A stretch of DNA of 37,076 nucleotides from a virus. The stretch covers positions 1-37,076 of IMG/VR virus record IMGVR_UViG_3300009163_000089; one strand, written 5' to 3'. The notes below the pieces were generated by a model. That model was given only the letters and a program-made list of their open reading frames with translations, was not told the origin of the DNA and did not search any database. Below are positions 27,553-36,796 of the stretch, one piece after another; the stretch's first letter is position 1; every line of letters starts with the position of its first letter. A program made the translations under genes and the position numbers.

Positions 27553-30500
27553 CTAACTACCACAAAATGCTATTCCATCAAAAACCCAAAATCCGGGAAC
27601 TATTTCATGCCAATATTGGCAAATAATACCGTCAGAATAAAACCCTGTCATTGCGGGTATTGTCATAGCTTCATCCATATATATATACGTTGCTGTAGCA
27701 AAACTTAAAGTATCTAAATAAAAAGTATATTCAGGTCCTCCTTCTTGGCATTCTATACAAGCAGCCGTACAATCTTCTGCACTAAAACATAACTCTATTG
27801 CTGTACTTCTTAAATCCCAAATTAAATATAAGTAATTAGATAAAAAAGGAGTAGAAAAAGTCCCCTTCCATTGGTTTAAAGTGTTTGTAAGTGGAGTTAT
27901 ATCTGTAGCGGCAGCCAAAAGTGTTGTAATATCTACCTGATTATTTTGATACAATGTTTGACTTGTATGGTATAAGAATCTATTAGGAGGCGCTGCAACA
28001 TCAAAATTATCAAATCCAATTTTATTTGTATATAGATTCATATCTGCTCCGGGATATGGAAAACTTCCTTGACCTTGAAATCCTGACGTAATGTTATAAT
28101 ATGATACAATAGGATTATAATTAGTAGGGCTTTGAAAAGCAAAAGTAACTTGATTGCTTTGCAATGGTGATAAATATGGTATTGAAGGGTCAGAATAATT
28201 GTATTGATTATGTATAAACATTCCCGCATCATTAGAATCAGTAATTACTACTTGAACTATGCTTATTGGATTACATAATTCTAATTGATTACATTCATTG
28301 TTAACATCAAAAGCAAGATTTGCACCTGCAGGAATTGTTATAACAATTTGTAATTCAAATACAATAGGGTTATTTACTACATAAGGAATAAGTATAATTT
28401 GATTTGAAGATGTAATAAAACCTGATGAAGTTGTAGTTCCATCATAAGTAACATCTAAAGTAATTCCGCCTTCTATTATATCATATGTTTCTAATAAAAT
28501 ATCTCCATCTCCCATACATGGATCTAATTTTAAGCAATAACGTATTATTCTTTCAGGGTTATCAGTGTTGTCTATGCTAAATGCATTTATTTGACCACAT
28601 GCAATACATTCTGCAAGACTTGGCACTTGTATGTCATTACTTGTCAATACATATTCATTCATGTATGGGTCATACCCACCAAGTTTCTGTGTAGTTTGAG
28701 CATCAATGAATTCATCTCTAAACCAAGTTCTCATTCCCAATTCAGATATTACTTGGAGTTGGTCGCTTTGCATTGAATTTCCTTGAATATGAATTACAGC
28801 GCCTTTCTTTGTATCAGTAAAATATCTATCAGCACCCCATTGAACATAACTTTCAGGGTTATGGCTTATTCCGTATTTTTCAGTTCTTGCAATTTGAGTT
28901 CCTAATACTTCAGGAACTGCAGTCAATGCTCTACCTGCACCTGCGTCTGACAACAAATTCTTTCCTGCTAACACATATGATATCTTATCTTCTTGAAGAC
29001 ATAGTACATCTGTTTCCCTACCATCTAAAACATATATATATCCAAAAGAAGACTCTAAATATTTATAATTTAAAAGTCCTAAATTAAACTCATTTAATTT
29101 ATTTAAGTTAGACTCGGTATTATATATACCACTATATGTTATATCTGAAAATCTATGTGCTTCTCTATAATCTTGAGCAGAAACAGATGTTACTCTTTCT
29201 CCAAGATTAAATTCTCTTCCTACTATTGAATCTCTAACCTTATAACTTTCAACTCCATTGCCAAAAGAAAAACAATTAAAAAATCCTGTATTTACAATTG
29301 CAGGTTGATTTAAAGCAAAGTTTTGATTTTGCACATTTCCATTATGTTCACCATTTGGCGTTATTGTAAAAGATAAATTGTTTTCAAAAAACACATCGGG
29401 TAAAGCATCTATTGGAAGCGTTTCAAATATAAAGTCAGGCTCTACCGTACTTCTTTGTAATGAAAATCCTAATTGTGTATCAGAACCTAAATCTCCGGAA
29501 CAAGCTTCTGTACCCGACATCCAAAAAGTTAGTCTATTATTAGGTTCGCGATTCATATATAATCTTATATCATCTGACCAAACTTGATTAGTCACAAGAG
29601 TATTCATTGCAGCATTACTTAAATTCTGAACACCATACCATGAACAACTCATTCCACCACCTGCTGTTAATGATGTTAAAGTTGCCATAATAGCCGATAG
29701 ATTTCCTAAAAACCAAGTTTCTACACTAGTATAACTTTGAAGAGCAGTAAAAGAAGCATAAGTTTGACTTGCATTAGCTTCTCTTTTGGTACAACCAAAA
29801 TATTTTGGTCTAGAAGTATATAGCATAATTTTTATTATAGAACCAATAGGCACATCAAGGTCTGTATATGCTAATGCAGGAGGAACAGGAAAATCAGGGT
29901 CAGACAAACTAATATTAGTTACACTAAATGCTGTATTATAGGCAGTATAAATTGGAATAGGACTAACTTCAGTGCTAAAATTACTTGCTTCCAAACGCAT
30001 ATAAACTCCTGCAATAGTAAAAGCTCCTGTTACTTGTTTTGCTATTTTTTCTAAAACAGTTGTATATTTACAACTTTGAGTTGGACCACTTGAATCTTTT
30101 TTTACAATAAGCCTATCTCCAACCTCAACTTTTTGCATATTTTCACCTTCAAGTAAAAACCAAAAAAGCTCTCCATCTTGAACTACAAGAGTTGAGTATA
30201 TTGTTTGATATCCTTCTTGGTCAGGTTTTATTACAAACTTATATCTCGTTGCCCAATATGGAGCAATCTGTGACACAGGTATCTCAACCTCTATTGAGTT
30301 TTGATTTGATGATGATGAGCAAGGGGTATAAACCGCATTTTCAGGGCTTACAAGGGCTGTTGATGAACGCAAAAAATCATCCATATAAACAATTCCTATC
30401 TCATATCCTCTATTGCTATGTAAACTTCTTGCATTTCCAAGTTTATTAAATATAACAACACTACTTATTATACTATAATATTCATACGCATAAGTTAAGG

Positions 30501-32187
30501 GATTAGCTGTATCTTCATATTGCATTGCAACTAATTGCAAGTCAATATAAGGTCCTGTATTAAGAAAATTTAATATAGGTTCATTTAAATTATTAACTCC
30601 TGAAGCTCTTGCTGCCCATCCACCACCTTGAGTTGAAGGTATAGCACAATTAAATTTATCCGTAAGTGTACCTCCATCACAAGAAGTAGGAGTTAAAGGA
30701 ATTGGACTATATACAGGAAGTATATTTCCAACTGTCCCTACCCATTCTTGAAATTCAACACTTTGAGATAAAGCAAATGGACTTGCATAACTTGAAGCAA
30801 GAGTAAATGTTAATGAAATATCTGTATTTCCTGTTTGTGATGAAGGTGTTCCACTTCCTGTATAAAGAGCATGTGTAAATGTTAATTGAACTTGTATTGT
30901 AGCTCCTGCTATTAAATTTGACGCATAAGTTGGCAGAGCTAAAGAAGAAAAATCTATTCTTAAAACAGAAAGAGGTACAGTATTAAGAAAATCTATAGCA
31001 TAAGTGCCTTCTAGAAAGCTTGTAGGTAAGATTTCTGACGATACTTTTTCTTCAAGTAAATTTGCTTGATATGTAAGCTGAAGTGGTTGTCCATTAGCAG
31101 ACACTAAGTCATACCCTTCAATGTAATTTCCATACATCAATCTATTGCCCATAAGCGTTTGGGCTTGAGCAAACCTTGGGACATTATCATATAGCCTTAA
31201 TAATTCAGCTTCAGGTAAAACAGTAAAGATTTTGCTATTATCAAATGTAAAAGTTTTATATGTATTATTTGCAATACCTAAATCCGCTTTATTTTGTTTT
31301 TCAATTATTTTTATTATATTGCTTTCAGATTGCTTAAATAATAAGTCTATTCCTAAAACAAGAGAGTTTCCTGTATAATAAGTTACCTCACAAGCATTAA
31401 ATGCATTTATCATTCCCTCATTTAAATATGCCTCAATAGTTAACTCAAAACCATTTGGTGAAAAAGCAATGTCAGACCATTGAGATGTAGCTGAGTATTG
31501 ACCATCTGCATATAAATATCTATAAGCAAATGATATAAACCTCTCTTCTAAAAAATTCTGTTCTCCCGTAGCATTTAATAATTCTACAGTTGGAGATTCT
31601 ACAGGAGGCCTTTTAATTACAAGCAATGATTCTTCAAGTAGCGCTTGCCCTGTAGGGCCTCCCGCATCAATAAGCCCTGAAGGTATAGCATAACTGCTAG
31701 TTATATTTATTAACCTTGGAGCATTATAGTTGTCTGTAAAAAATAATAAGTTTTCTATTTTATTTACCCCTGTAATTAAATACTCAGGATTAAAGTTTAA
31801 TGTTGTATCTACACCACCACCATTATTTATGGTAATAACATGATACGTTAAAGATAATGAGGTTGTATTAAATGAAACAATTAAGTCAAGCTTCCCTGTA
31901 GCACCTAATGGAAAACTAGGGTCATGTACAAACCAATAAATAGTTTCTATTGAGCCATCCTCATATGCTCCGATGCATCTAGCATCTACACTTAATAATG
32001 TATTTTGAAATTTTAAAGTTGTAAGTGAAAAATTTCCTTTTGTGTTTTCAATAACTCCAAATTCAGAATTTTCTGTCGAACCCATTCTGACATTCATCGC
32101 ATCAATATACTCGCCATTAGGAACAACTCTCTCATCAAAAGTTTTGTTCATCTTACCTGCAGTAAAATTTCTAGTAAACTTTGGCAT
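27553..32187 (-). CDS. Large muzzle / tail stabilisation-type protein, 1,544 residues
   Basis: A very long beta-rich protein that begins GKMNKTFDERVVPNGEYIDAMN from residue 11, the opening I recall for crAss-like muzzle or stabilisation proteins (and similar tail proteins of Bacteroidota podoviruses). Another conserved-looking segment, GGYDPYMNEYVLT, lies about 1168-1180. From about 1190 on, cysteines become frequent (CIACG, CMGD, CNQLELC, CFSAEDCTAACIECQ). The last 60 residues (TFYLD to FCGS) look like a separate small beta module, a candidate receptor-binding piece. It should form the distal tail tube and contact the host surface. Codons are strongly T- and A-ending. Confidence 0.75.
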   Translation of the reverse strand: MPKFTRNFTAGKMNKTFDERVVPNGEYIDAMNVRMGSTENSEFGVIENTKGNFSLTTLKFQNTLLSVDARCIGAYEDGSIETIYWFVHDPSFPLGATGKLDLIVSFNTTSLSLTYHVITINNGGGVDTTLNFNPEYLITGVNKIENLLFFTDNYNAPRLINITSSYAIPSGLIDAGGPTGQALLEESLLVIKRPPVESPTVELLNATGEQNFLEERFISFAYRYLYADGQYSATSQWSDIAFSPNGFELTIEAYLNEGMINAFNACEVTYYTGNSLVLGIDLLFKQSESNIIKIIEKQNKADLGIANNTYKTFTFDNSKIFTVLPEAELLRLYDNVPRFAQAQTLMGNRLMYGNYIEGYDLVSANGQPLQLTYQANLLEEKVSSEILPTSFLEGTYAIDFLNTVPLSVLRIDFSSLALPTYASNLIAGATIQVQLTFTHALYTGSGTPSSQTGNTDISLTFTLASSYASPFALSQSVEFQEWVGTVGNILPVYSPIPLTPTSCDGGTLTDKFNCAIPSTQGGGWAARASGVNNLNEPILNFLNTGPYIDLQLVAMQYEDTANPLTYAYEYYSIISSVVIFNKLGNARSLHSNRGYEIGIVYMDDFLRSSTALVSPENAVYTPCSSSSNQNSIEVEIPVSQIAPYWATRYKFVIKPDQEGYQTIYSTLVVQDGELFWFLLEGENMQKVEVGDRLIVKKDSSGPTQSCKYTTVLEKIAKQVTGAFTIAGVYMRLEASNFSTEVSPIPIYTAYNTAFSVTNISLSDPDFPVPPALAYTDLDVPIGSIIKIMLYTSRPKYFGCTKREANASQTYASFTALQSYTSVETWFLGNLSAIMATLTSLTAGGGMSCSWYGVQNLSNAAMNTLVTNQVWSDDIRLYMNREPNNRLTFWMSGTEACSGDLGSDTQLGFSLQRSTVEPDFIFETLPIDALPDVFFENNLSFTITPNGEHNGNVQNQNFALNQPAIVNTGFFNCFSFGNGVESYKVRDSIVGREFNLGERVTSVSAQDYREAHRFSDITYSGIYNTESNLNKLNEFNLGLLNYKYLESSFGYIYVLDGRETDVLCLQEDKISYVLAGKNLLSDAGAGRALTAVPEVLGTQIARTEKYGISHNPESYVQWGADRYFTDTKKGAVIHIQGNSMQSDQLQVISELGMRTWFRDEFIDAQTTQKLGGYDPYMNEYVLTSNDIQVPSLAECIACGQINAFSIDNTDNPERIIRYCLKLDPCMGDGDILLETYDIIEGGITLDVTYDGTTTSSGFITSSNQIILIPYVVNNPIVFELQIVITIPAGANLAFDVNNECNQLELCNPISIVQVVITDSNDAGMFIHNQYNYSDPSIPYLSPLQSNQVTFAFQSPTNYNPIVSYYNITSGFQGQGSFPYPGADMNLYTNKIGFDNFDVAAPPNRFLYHTSQTLYQNNQVDITTLLAAATDITPLTNTLNQWKGTFSTPFLSNYLYLIWDLRSTAIELCFSAEDCTAACIECQEGGPEYTFYLDTLSFATATYIYMDEAMTIPAMTGFYSDGIICQYWHEIVPGFWVFDGIAFCGS

Positions 32188-32188
32188 A

Positions 32189-33112
32189 TTATTTTAATAT
32201 TTTATCTAATCCCCTTAAATTCATTAAAAGTCTACCGGGATGAATATTGCTTATTCTTATTTTTGCATTTCTTAATAATGCCTGCTTATCCTTTTTGGCT
32301 CTTTGAACAATATACTCTTGAACGCCAAATTTAGAATTTAAAATCTCATATTTTACAAAAGCATAGACATATGCTTCAAATAATTTATTTACAGTAATTA
32401 AAGAATTATCGCCATTCTCCATTCCATCAGAAACATATTCAAGAATACATAATCTCTCAGACATTCCTGAGTCAAAATTAATAACCCCTGATTTTTTATC
32501 TATTGAAAATGTAGGATTAGCATTTGCCGTTTCTGTATTTAAACCAAATCTTGCACCAATAGCATAATCAAAATACCAATACCCATCTACATTATATCCT
32601 GCCTGCCCATTAAATTGGCTTGCTTGGTTTAAGTATATTGACTTCTTTGTTCCTGTAATTCTATCAAAATCTATGTTAGAATATTGAGGAGAAAGGGCAT
32701 TGCCATTTTGGTCAAATAATATGTTTGAAAGATTATCTTGAAGATATGCTTTTGATGAAAGTGTTTGAATATTTTCGCTTAGTGGCCTTAGTACACCATT
32801 TTCATATACAGATATTCTTACCCAATTAACATAGTCAGAAGGTAAGATATATCGTAATTGAGCGGGAACATTTAATTCTAATATTTTTATTTCTTTAAAT
32901 GCGTCATAGTTTAGTTCTTGGACTGCGCGTTTTGCATGAAACAATATCTTGTATCTTTCTTCGTTGTTTACTAAAGAATGATTACCTGAGTACATTAAAA
33001 GAAAGTTAGTTACTATATCAGCTAAACTAACATATTGGTACGAACCCCAATTTAAGTCCTCGGGATTGTTTCCATTATTCTCATAATATTCATACTGTGA
33101 TATATACGCCAT
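32189..33112 (-). CDS. Head-tail connector / ring protein candidate, 307 residues
   Basis: Carries segments I associate with a structural protein shared by crAss-like and other Bacteroidota podoviruses: ERYKILFHAKRAVQELNYD at about 52-70 (a long helix) and LPSDYVNWVRI at 90-100 (a strand). The rest is mixed beta. These proteins are thought to form the ring or tail tube (P22 gp4-like or T7 gp11-like) between portal and tail. It lies one base upstream of the muzzle-type gene and ten bases after the 321-residue gene. No catalytic residues. Confidence 0.65.
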   Translation of the reverse strand: MAYISQYEYYENNGNNPEDLNWGSYQYVSLADIVTNFLLMYSGNHSLVNNEERYKILFHAKRAVQELNYDAFKEIKILELNVPAQLRYILPSDYVNWVRISVYENGVLRPLSENIQTLSSKAYLQDNLSNILFDQNGNALSPQYSNIDFDRITGTKKSIYLNQASQFNGQAGYNVDGYWYFDYAIGARFGLNTETANANPTFSIDKKSGVINFDSGMSERLCILEYVSDGMENGDNSLITVNKLFEAYVYAFVKYEILNSKFGVQEYIVQRAKKDKQALLRNAKIRISNIHPGRLLMNLRGLDKILK

Positions 33113-33122
33113 GTTTTATATA

Positions 33123-34088
33123 TTATGGTATTTGTGCATTGTTCTCCATCTCTTCTTGCTTTCCAAACTGAGCAACTAATGTTTCTCTAATTGATATACC
33201 ACAATATTGAAGTATCTTAACAACTAATGAAGTTTCATTTTGCATTCCTATTTCAAAGTCTTGATAATCAGGTTGTGATTGATTAAAAACAGGCTCACCA
33301 TTTGCTAAAGAAGTAAATGTCCATTTAGGCACTTTAGGATATCTAAAGTAAGTTGCTTCAACTTGTAATGGTAAGTTTATAATACTTGATGGATAAAAAG
33401 TTATTAAGTCACCTGTTTGAGTATATGCAGGATAGTTAACAGATGGCGATGTAATAGGCGACATATTTAATAATGTTATCTTTCCCGCTGAAACTTTTTC
33501 TGCCTCATTTTGAACTGAAGAATCAAAAATTCTATAAGATTCAGACACTAATGTAAATATATTTGCAGAAAGAGTTAATGATGAAGTGCTTACAGCTGTT
33601 ACTGTAGCCGTTACCATTGGAGCAACTGAAGTATTAGTTACAATATCTCCAACTGAAACTCCTGCTAAAATAAAATCAGCGAATGTGTCTATTAATTCAA
33701 ATGGAAGAACTCCATCGTTTACACCACCATAAAGTATTTTAGAGTAGCACAATACTTTATTTATTAAATACTCTTCATCTCCTGTAGTTGTTAAAGATGG
33801 AAGGTAATATGTATTTGATAAATTAGTGGTTACTGATGTGTTTGTTAATGTATTTGTTACTATAAATTCCTCCATTTGTTCAGCAAAAGATTTTCCAAAA
33901 TCGGCATAATCTGTTCCTGATGATCTAGCATTTTCCTTGTTTATAATTGCATTATAATCAGAAAAATATTTCATAAATAATTCTAATTGTGCTTGCTGTG
34001 CATACAAATTAAAATCAGATGGAGAAATATATCCGTAGTTATTTTTATTTAAAATAGCAATTACAGTATTCCTTACAGAGTTTATCAT
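33123..34088 (-). CDS. Head-tail connector / ring protein candidate, 321 residues
   Basis: Starts with a helix-rich region, NTVIAILNKNNYGYISPSDF then NLYAQQAQLELFMKYF, which resembles the N-terminus of tail ring proteins in Bacteroidota podoviruses, where the ISPxDF segment is recurrent. A beta domain follows with a Ser/Thr-rich stretch in the middle and a PKVPKW segment near 250. It is probably paired with the 307-residue protein as the second ring of the connector. A -7 box directly upstream, overlapping a terminator, suggests it starts the tail operon. Confidence 0.65.
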   Translation of the reverse strand: MINSVRNTVIAILNKNNYGYISPSDFNLYAQQAQLELFMKYFSDYNAIINKENARSSGTDYADFGKSFAEQMEEFIVTNTLTNTSVTTNLSNTYYLPSLTTTGDEEYLINKVLCYSKILYGGVNDGVLPFELIDTFADFILAGVSVGDIVTNTSVAPMVTATVTAVSTSSLTLSANIFTLVSESYRIFDSSVQNEAEKVSAGKITLLNMSPITSPSVNYPAYTQTGDLITFYPSSIINLPLQVEATYFRYPKVPKWTFTSLANGEPVFNQSQPDYQDFEIGMQNETSLVVKILQYCGISIRETLVAQFGKQEEMENNAQIP

Positions 34089-34092
34089 ACTA

Positions 34093-34100
34093 CAAAGATA
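34093..34100 (-). promoter_or_regulatory. -7 box TATCTTTG before the tail operon
   Basis: Minus-strand TATCTTTG followed by TAGT, four bases upstream of the ATG of the 321-residue gene. The box abuts the A/T tract of the preceding terminator. A weak TTTA at 22 bases upstream would be the -33 box. Transcription would start almost at the start codon, giving a leaderless-type message. Confidence 0.5.
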
Positions 34101-34102
34101 AT

Positions 34103-34131
34103 AAAAAAAAAGGCACTCTATTAAAGTGCCT
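34103..34131 (-). terminator. Rho-independent terminator after the 106-residue gene
   Basis: On the minus strand AGGCACT (34125-34131) pairs with AGTGCCT (34111-34117) around a seven-base loop and is followed by eight to nine T. It lies 24 bases after the stop of the 34155-34475 gene. Confidence 0.8.
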
Positions 34132-34154
34132 CTTTGTTTTAAAATTAATTAGTC

Positions 34155-34475
34155 TTAATTAAATGTTATAGTTGAAATTAATTGTTGTGTCGCTCCAACC
34201 ATTGGTAATGCAGGAACAATAATTGCAGTAGGATTAGATCCCGCACTATTAGCAAGAGCTAATGCATTAATAACTGCATAGTGTGATGCATACGAAGGGT
34301 CAGAAGTATTAAACGTAATTGTAATTAAATCAGATGCTGCATGTGCTGCATAAGCGTGAAACGTCAACGTGGCATCAGTAGGCATTGAAATAAAATAATC
34401 AGCGTTAGCCGAAAATAATTTTTTTTCAAGAGCATTTGCCGCTCCAATTGTAAATTGTAAGAATTTTCTGTTCAT
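34155..34475 (-). CDS. Small head protein (decoration-type candidate), 106 residues
   Basis: A beta-rich, low-charge, Ala-rich 106-residue protein with an N-terminal basic helix (MNRKFLQFTIGAANALEKKLF) and alternating hydrophobic strands (TLTFHAYAAHAASDLITITF). It has its own promoter upstream and strong terminator downstream, so it is transcribed as a single-gene unit, as expected for a protein needed in many copies per virion. A role as a capsid decoration or cement protein fits; a head fibre base is another option. No homologue confirmed. Confidence 0.6.
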   Translation of the reverse strand: MNRKFLQFTIGAANALEKKLFSANADYFISMPTDATLTFHAYAAHAASDLITITFNTSDPSYASHYAVINALALANSAGSNPTAIIVPALPMVGATQQLISTITFN

Positions 34476-34505
34476 TTTAAAATGTTTTAGTTGTTAATAA
34501 CAATG

Positions 34506-34513
34506 CAAATATA
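34506..34513 (-). promoter_or_regulatory. -7 box TATATTTG before the 106-residue gene
   Basis: Minus-strand TATATTTG followed by CA, 30 bases upstream of the 34475 ATG. It fits TAnnTTTG. No good -33 box is visible; the 11-mer ttgttaataac seen in the 1613-1652 repeats lies just downstream at 34491-34501 in the leader. Confidence 0.45.
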
Positions 34514-34517
34514 GTAA

Positions 34518-35264
34518 TTATTTTAGACTTATTTCTAAGAACTTTAAAACCTCAATACCTTCATCTGACTTTAAGAATAAAGCAACTGTTTCATATGGGT
34601 CTTCACCAAATGGTATGCTCATCATTTTTTTCTTATTGCTCTTTGTATTGAACCATACTTCTCTTTGTCCATTTCTAAATTGCAATAAATTATGAGCAAA
34701 AAATAATTGCACATTTGATTGTAATTTAAGTAAAGGGTCATTAAGTATTTCTAAAAATGATTTAGGTTCTCTTTTAGCATATATTAATACATCTCTACGC
34801 AACTCTGCAGTTGATACGTTTGTAACATCTTTTTGGAACATTACTCTACTTACTACTTCAAGTTGCTCAATGCTTAATTGTCTTGCTTCAATTAATGCGT
34901 CTACTTCAAAGTTTAAATCTTCAACTTCTTTTGCAGCATCAACTGTTTTGTTTACTTCTATAAAAGCATTTCCATTTAATGGATGATAATGTAGGAATTG
35001 TTGTAATACAGGATTTGTTCGTGGAACAGTTAAAAACCCATCATCAAAGATTATTGGTTCAAGAAGAAAGTTTCCGTCTTGCTCATCTTCAAATGGTGAT
35101 TTTTGATTTCTTGCATATCGCAAAGGCCTGTTAATGTTTTTTTCTTCATCAAAATAAAGAAGTGGGTATCTAGATGTGTTCCTAGATGGCAACGTAAAAG
35201 ATATTGGCGTTGCATTGCTTTTTAATTTGTAGGTCTTATCTACTGATGTTGTGTTTGTTTTCAT
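34518..35264 (-). CDS. Head-associated structural protein, 248 residues
   Basis: I recall proteins of this pattern directly after the major capsid gene in marine and gut Bacteroidota phages: SFTLPSRNTSRYPLLYFDEE, RPLRYARNQKSPFEDEQDGN, FLHYHPLNG, and a C-terminal NKKKMMSIPFGEDP. The protein is acidic and mostly helical with no enzyme motif. It probably stabilises or decorates the head or joins the connector. No promoter lies between it and the terminator after the capsid gene, so it depends on read-through or an unseen promoter. Confidence 0.65.
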   Translation of the reverse strand: MKTNTTSVDKTYKLKSNATPISFTLPSRNTSRYPLLYFDEEKNINRPLRYARNQKSPFEDEQDGNFLLEPIIFDDGFLTVPRTNPVLQQFLHYHPLNGNAFIEVNKTVDAAKEVEDLNFEVDALIEARQLSIEQLEVVSRVMFQKDVTNVSTAELRRDVLIYAKREPKSFLEILNDPLLKLQSNVQLFFAHNLLQFRNGQREVWFNTKSNKKKMMSIPFGEDPYETVALFLKSDEGIEVLKFLEISLK

Positions 35265-35287
35265 TTTATTTAATTTAAGTTGTTACT

Positions 35288-35321
35288 AAAAAAATAGAGA
35301 GGGACACTGATGTCCCTCTCT
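35288..35321 (-). terminator. Strong rho-independent terminator after the capsid gene
   Basis: A perfect 11-bp stem (agagagggaca at 35296-35306, tgtccctctct at 35311-35321) with a four-base loop. Read on the minus strand it is followed by seven T (35288-35294). It lies 18 bases after the capsid stop codon. It is the strongest hairpin in the window and should protect and delimit the capsid message. Confidence 0.85.
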
Positions 35322-35339
35322 TTATTTAATCATTTGTTA

Positions 35340-36779
35340 TTATGCTCCGTAACGGAATAATACAAAGTTATTCGCACCTAAAGTACAAACAGCACGCTCA
35401 GATAAGAAGTTAACTTCCATTGCATCTAAGTCACTAGTTTGAGCACCTCCGGCTGAACCTGTAATCCAAGTCTTATATTTTCTATCTTCTGCTTCAGAAG
35501 CACGATATCTAACATGTAAGAAAGGTCGCTTTGCATTTTTACCCATAACTTGGTCATATACATTAGTTGAACCTGCAGGAACTAAAAGTCCTGTAATGTT
35601 CCCTGATGCAGTTGCACCTGTAGGCATAGAACCACGCATTGTTGGGTCATTTAAGTATTTCCAATCAGTCTTGTAAAAATCATAACCTCTTCGGAATCCT
35701 GTGAAGCCTAAGTTTAAAGCCATGTCTTTGTCATTGTCAAATAGACCATAAGAAGTCCCACCTGCTCCATAAGAGTTTTGTGCTGCTAACATATCGTCAA
35801 TGTCAAATCCAAAATCACGATTAACAAATAGTACGTTTTCTTCAATAGCACCTTGCTTATCTAAACGAGAGATAACAGTATCCCAATCAGAAAGGTTTGT
35901 TGGATTGCCACCGCCCCATACATTCCCACGAGTATTTACTACATAGAAAACACCTTCTGAACCTTTATTGCCGGCTGAAGTAAATGTTGCTTGAGTAGCT
36001 ACACCTGAACCTGCAGCAGCAGGAACTGCTTCTACCATTGCTGTTTCAAGATAGTCCTCAAAACGTAAACGAGTTTCATGCTCTGATTTCAAGTACCAAA
36101 GGTATCCTGAAGCACCATTCTCAGTAGTTACTTCAACCCAACCAATTTGAGCCATGTCTGAACCATTTACTGCGTACTTATCTTTGATGATAATTGGTGA
36201 ATTTGAGAAAATAGTATCTTCAGCTTCTAAAGAACCTGACATTCCATTTGTTCCTTTTTTAAATTCTGAACCATATACCCAAATAGAACAAGTTGAATTA
36301 GCAGGGAATGCTTGTCCACCCGCTTCATAATAAGCTACTGTAATAGTATAAGTAGGACCTGCTCCTGCAGGTGCAACAATAACGATTCCTTTATTTGATA
36401 ATCCCGAAGCATTATCATAAATCATAACTGTTTGACCTAAACGAATTGCAATAGTGTTTCCTGAAGTAATTGTAGCATCTGTAATAGTGTATACAGACTG
36501 AGTAGCAGCAGCAGCAGCAGTTACAACACAACTTGTATATTTAGTGTGTAAACGACCTTGCTCTGCCCATTTAATCATGTCTGAGTTTGACGGCATCTCT
36601 GCTCCTACCATACGCAAGAATGAAGATACTGTACGATTACCATAACGCTCAAATTCTTTCTCATAAGTATCAGGAAGATACTGAGTTAAGAAGTTGAAGT
36701 TAGTAATGTAGTTTGTTGATAATGGAACTTGCTCCGAACTAGGAGTAAGACCAAAAGTTGGTGTTGATAATATTGACAT
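35340..36779 (-). CDS. Major capsid protein (HK97 fold)
   Basis: A 479-residue protein in the expected place: directly downstream of the scaffold, before head and connector genes, with its own strong terminator. The N-terminal arm (about 1-45: TPTFGLTPSSEQVPLSTNYI) is followed by YLPDTYEKEFERYGNRTVSSFLRMVGAEMP, a long helix and loop like the N-arm and E-loop region. An Ala/Thr-rich, beta-rich middle about 85-180 may be an insertion domain. The rest alternates strands and helices; RDFGFD and FLHVRYRASEAEDRKYKTW lie in the C-terminal half. Length is in the usual range. No enzyme motif. The fold is inferred from context. Confidence 0.75.
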   Translation of the reverse strand: MSILSTPTFGLTPSSEQVPLSTNYITNFNFLTQYLPDTYEKEFERYGNRTVSSFLRMVGAEMPSNSDMIKWAEQGRLHTKYTSCVVTAAAAATQSVYTITDATITSGNTIAIRLGQTVMIYDNASGLSNKGIVIVAPAGAGPTYTITVAYYEAGGQAFPANSTCSIWVYGSEFKKGTNGMSGSLEAEDTIFSNSPIIIKDKYAVNGSDMAQIGWVEVTTENGASGYLWYLKSEHETRLRFEDYLETAMVEAVPAAAGSGVATQATFTSAGNKGSEGVFYVVNTRGNVWGGGNPTNLSDWDTVISRLDKQGAIEENVLFVNRDFGFDIDDMLAAQNSYGAGGTSYGLFDNDKDMALNLGFTGFRRGYDFYKTDWKYLNDPTMRGSMPTGATASGNITGLLVPAGSTNVYDQVMGKNAKRPFLHVRYRASEAEDRKYKTWITGSAGGAQTSDLDAMEVNFLSERAVCTLGANNFVLFRYGA

Positions 36780-36796
36780 TTTTTTTGTTTTAGTTT

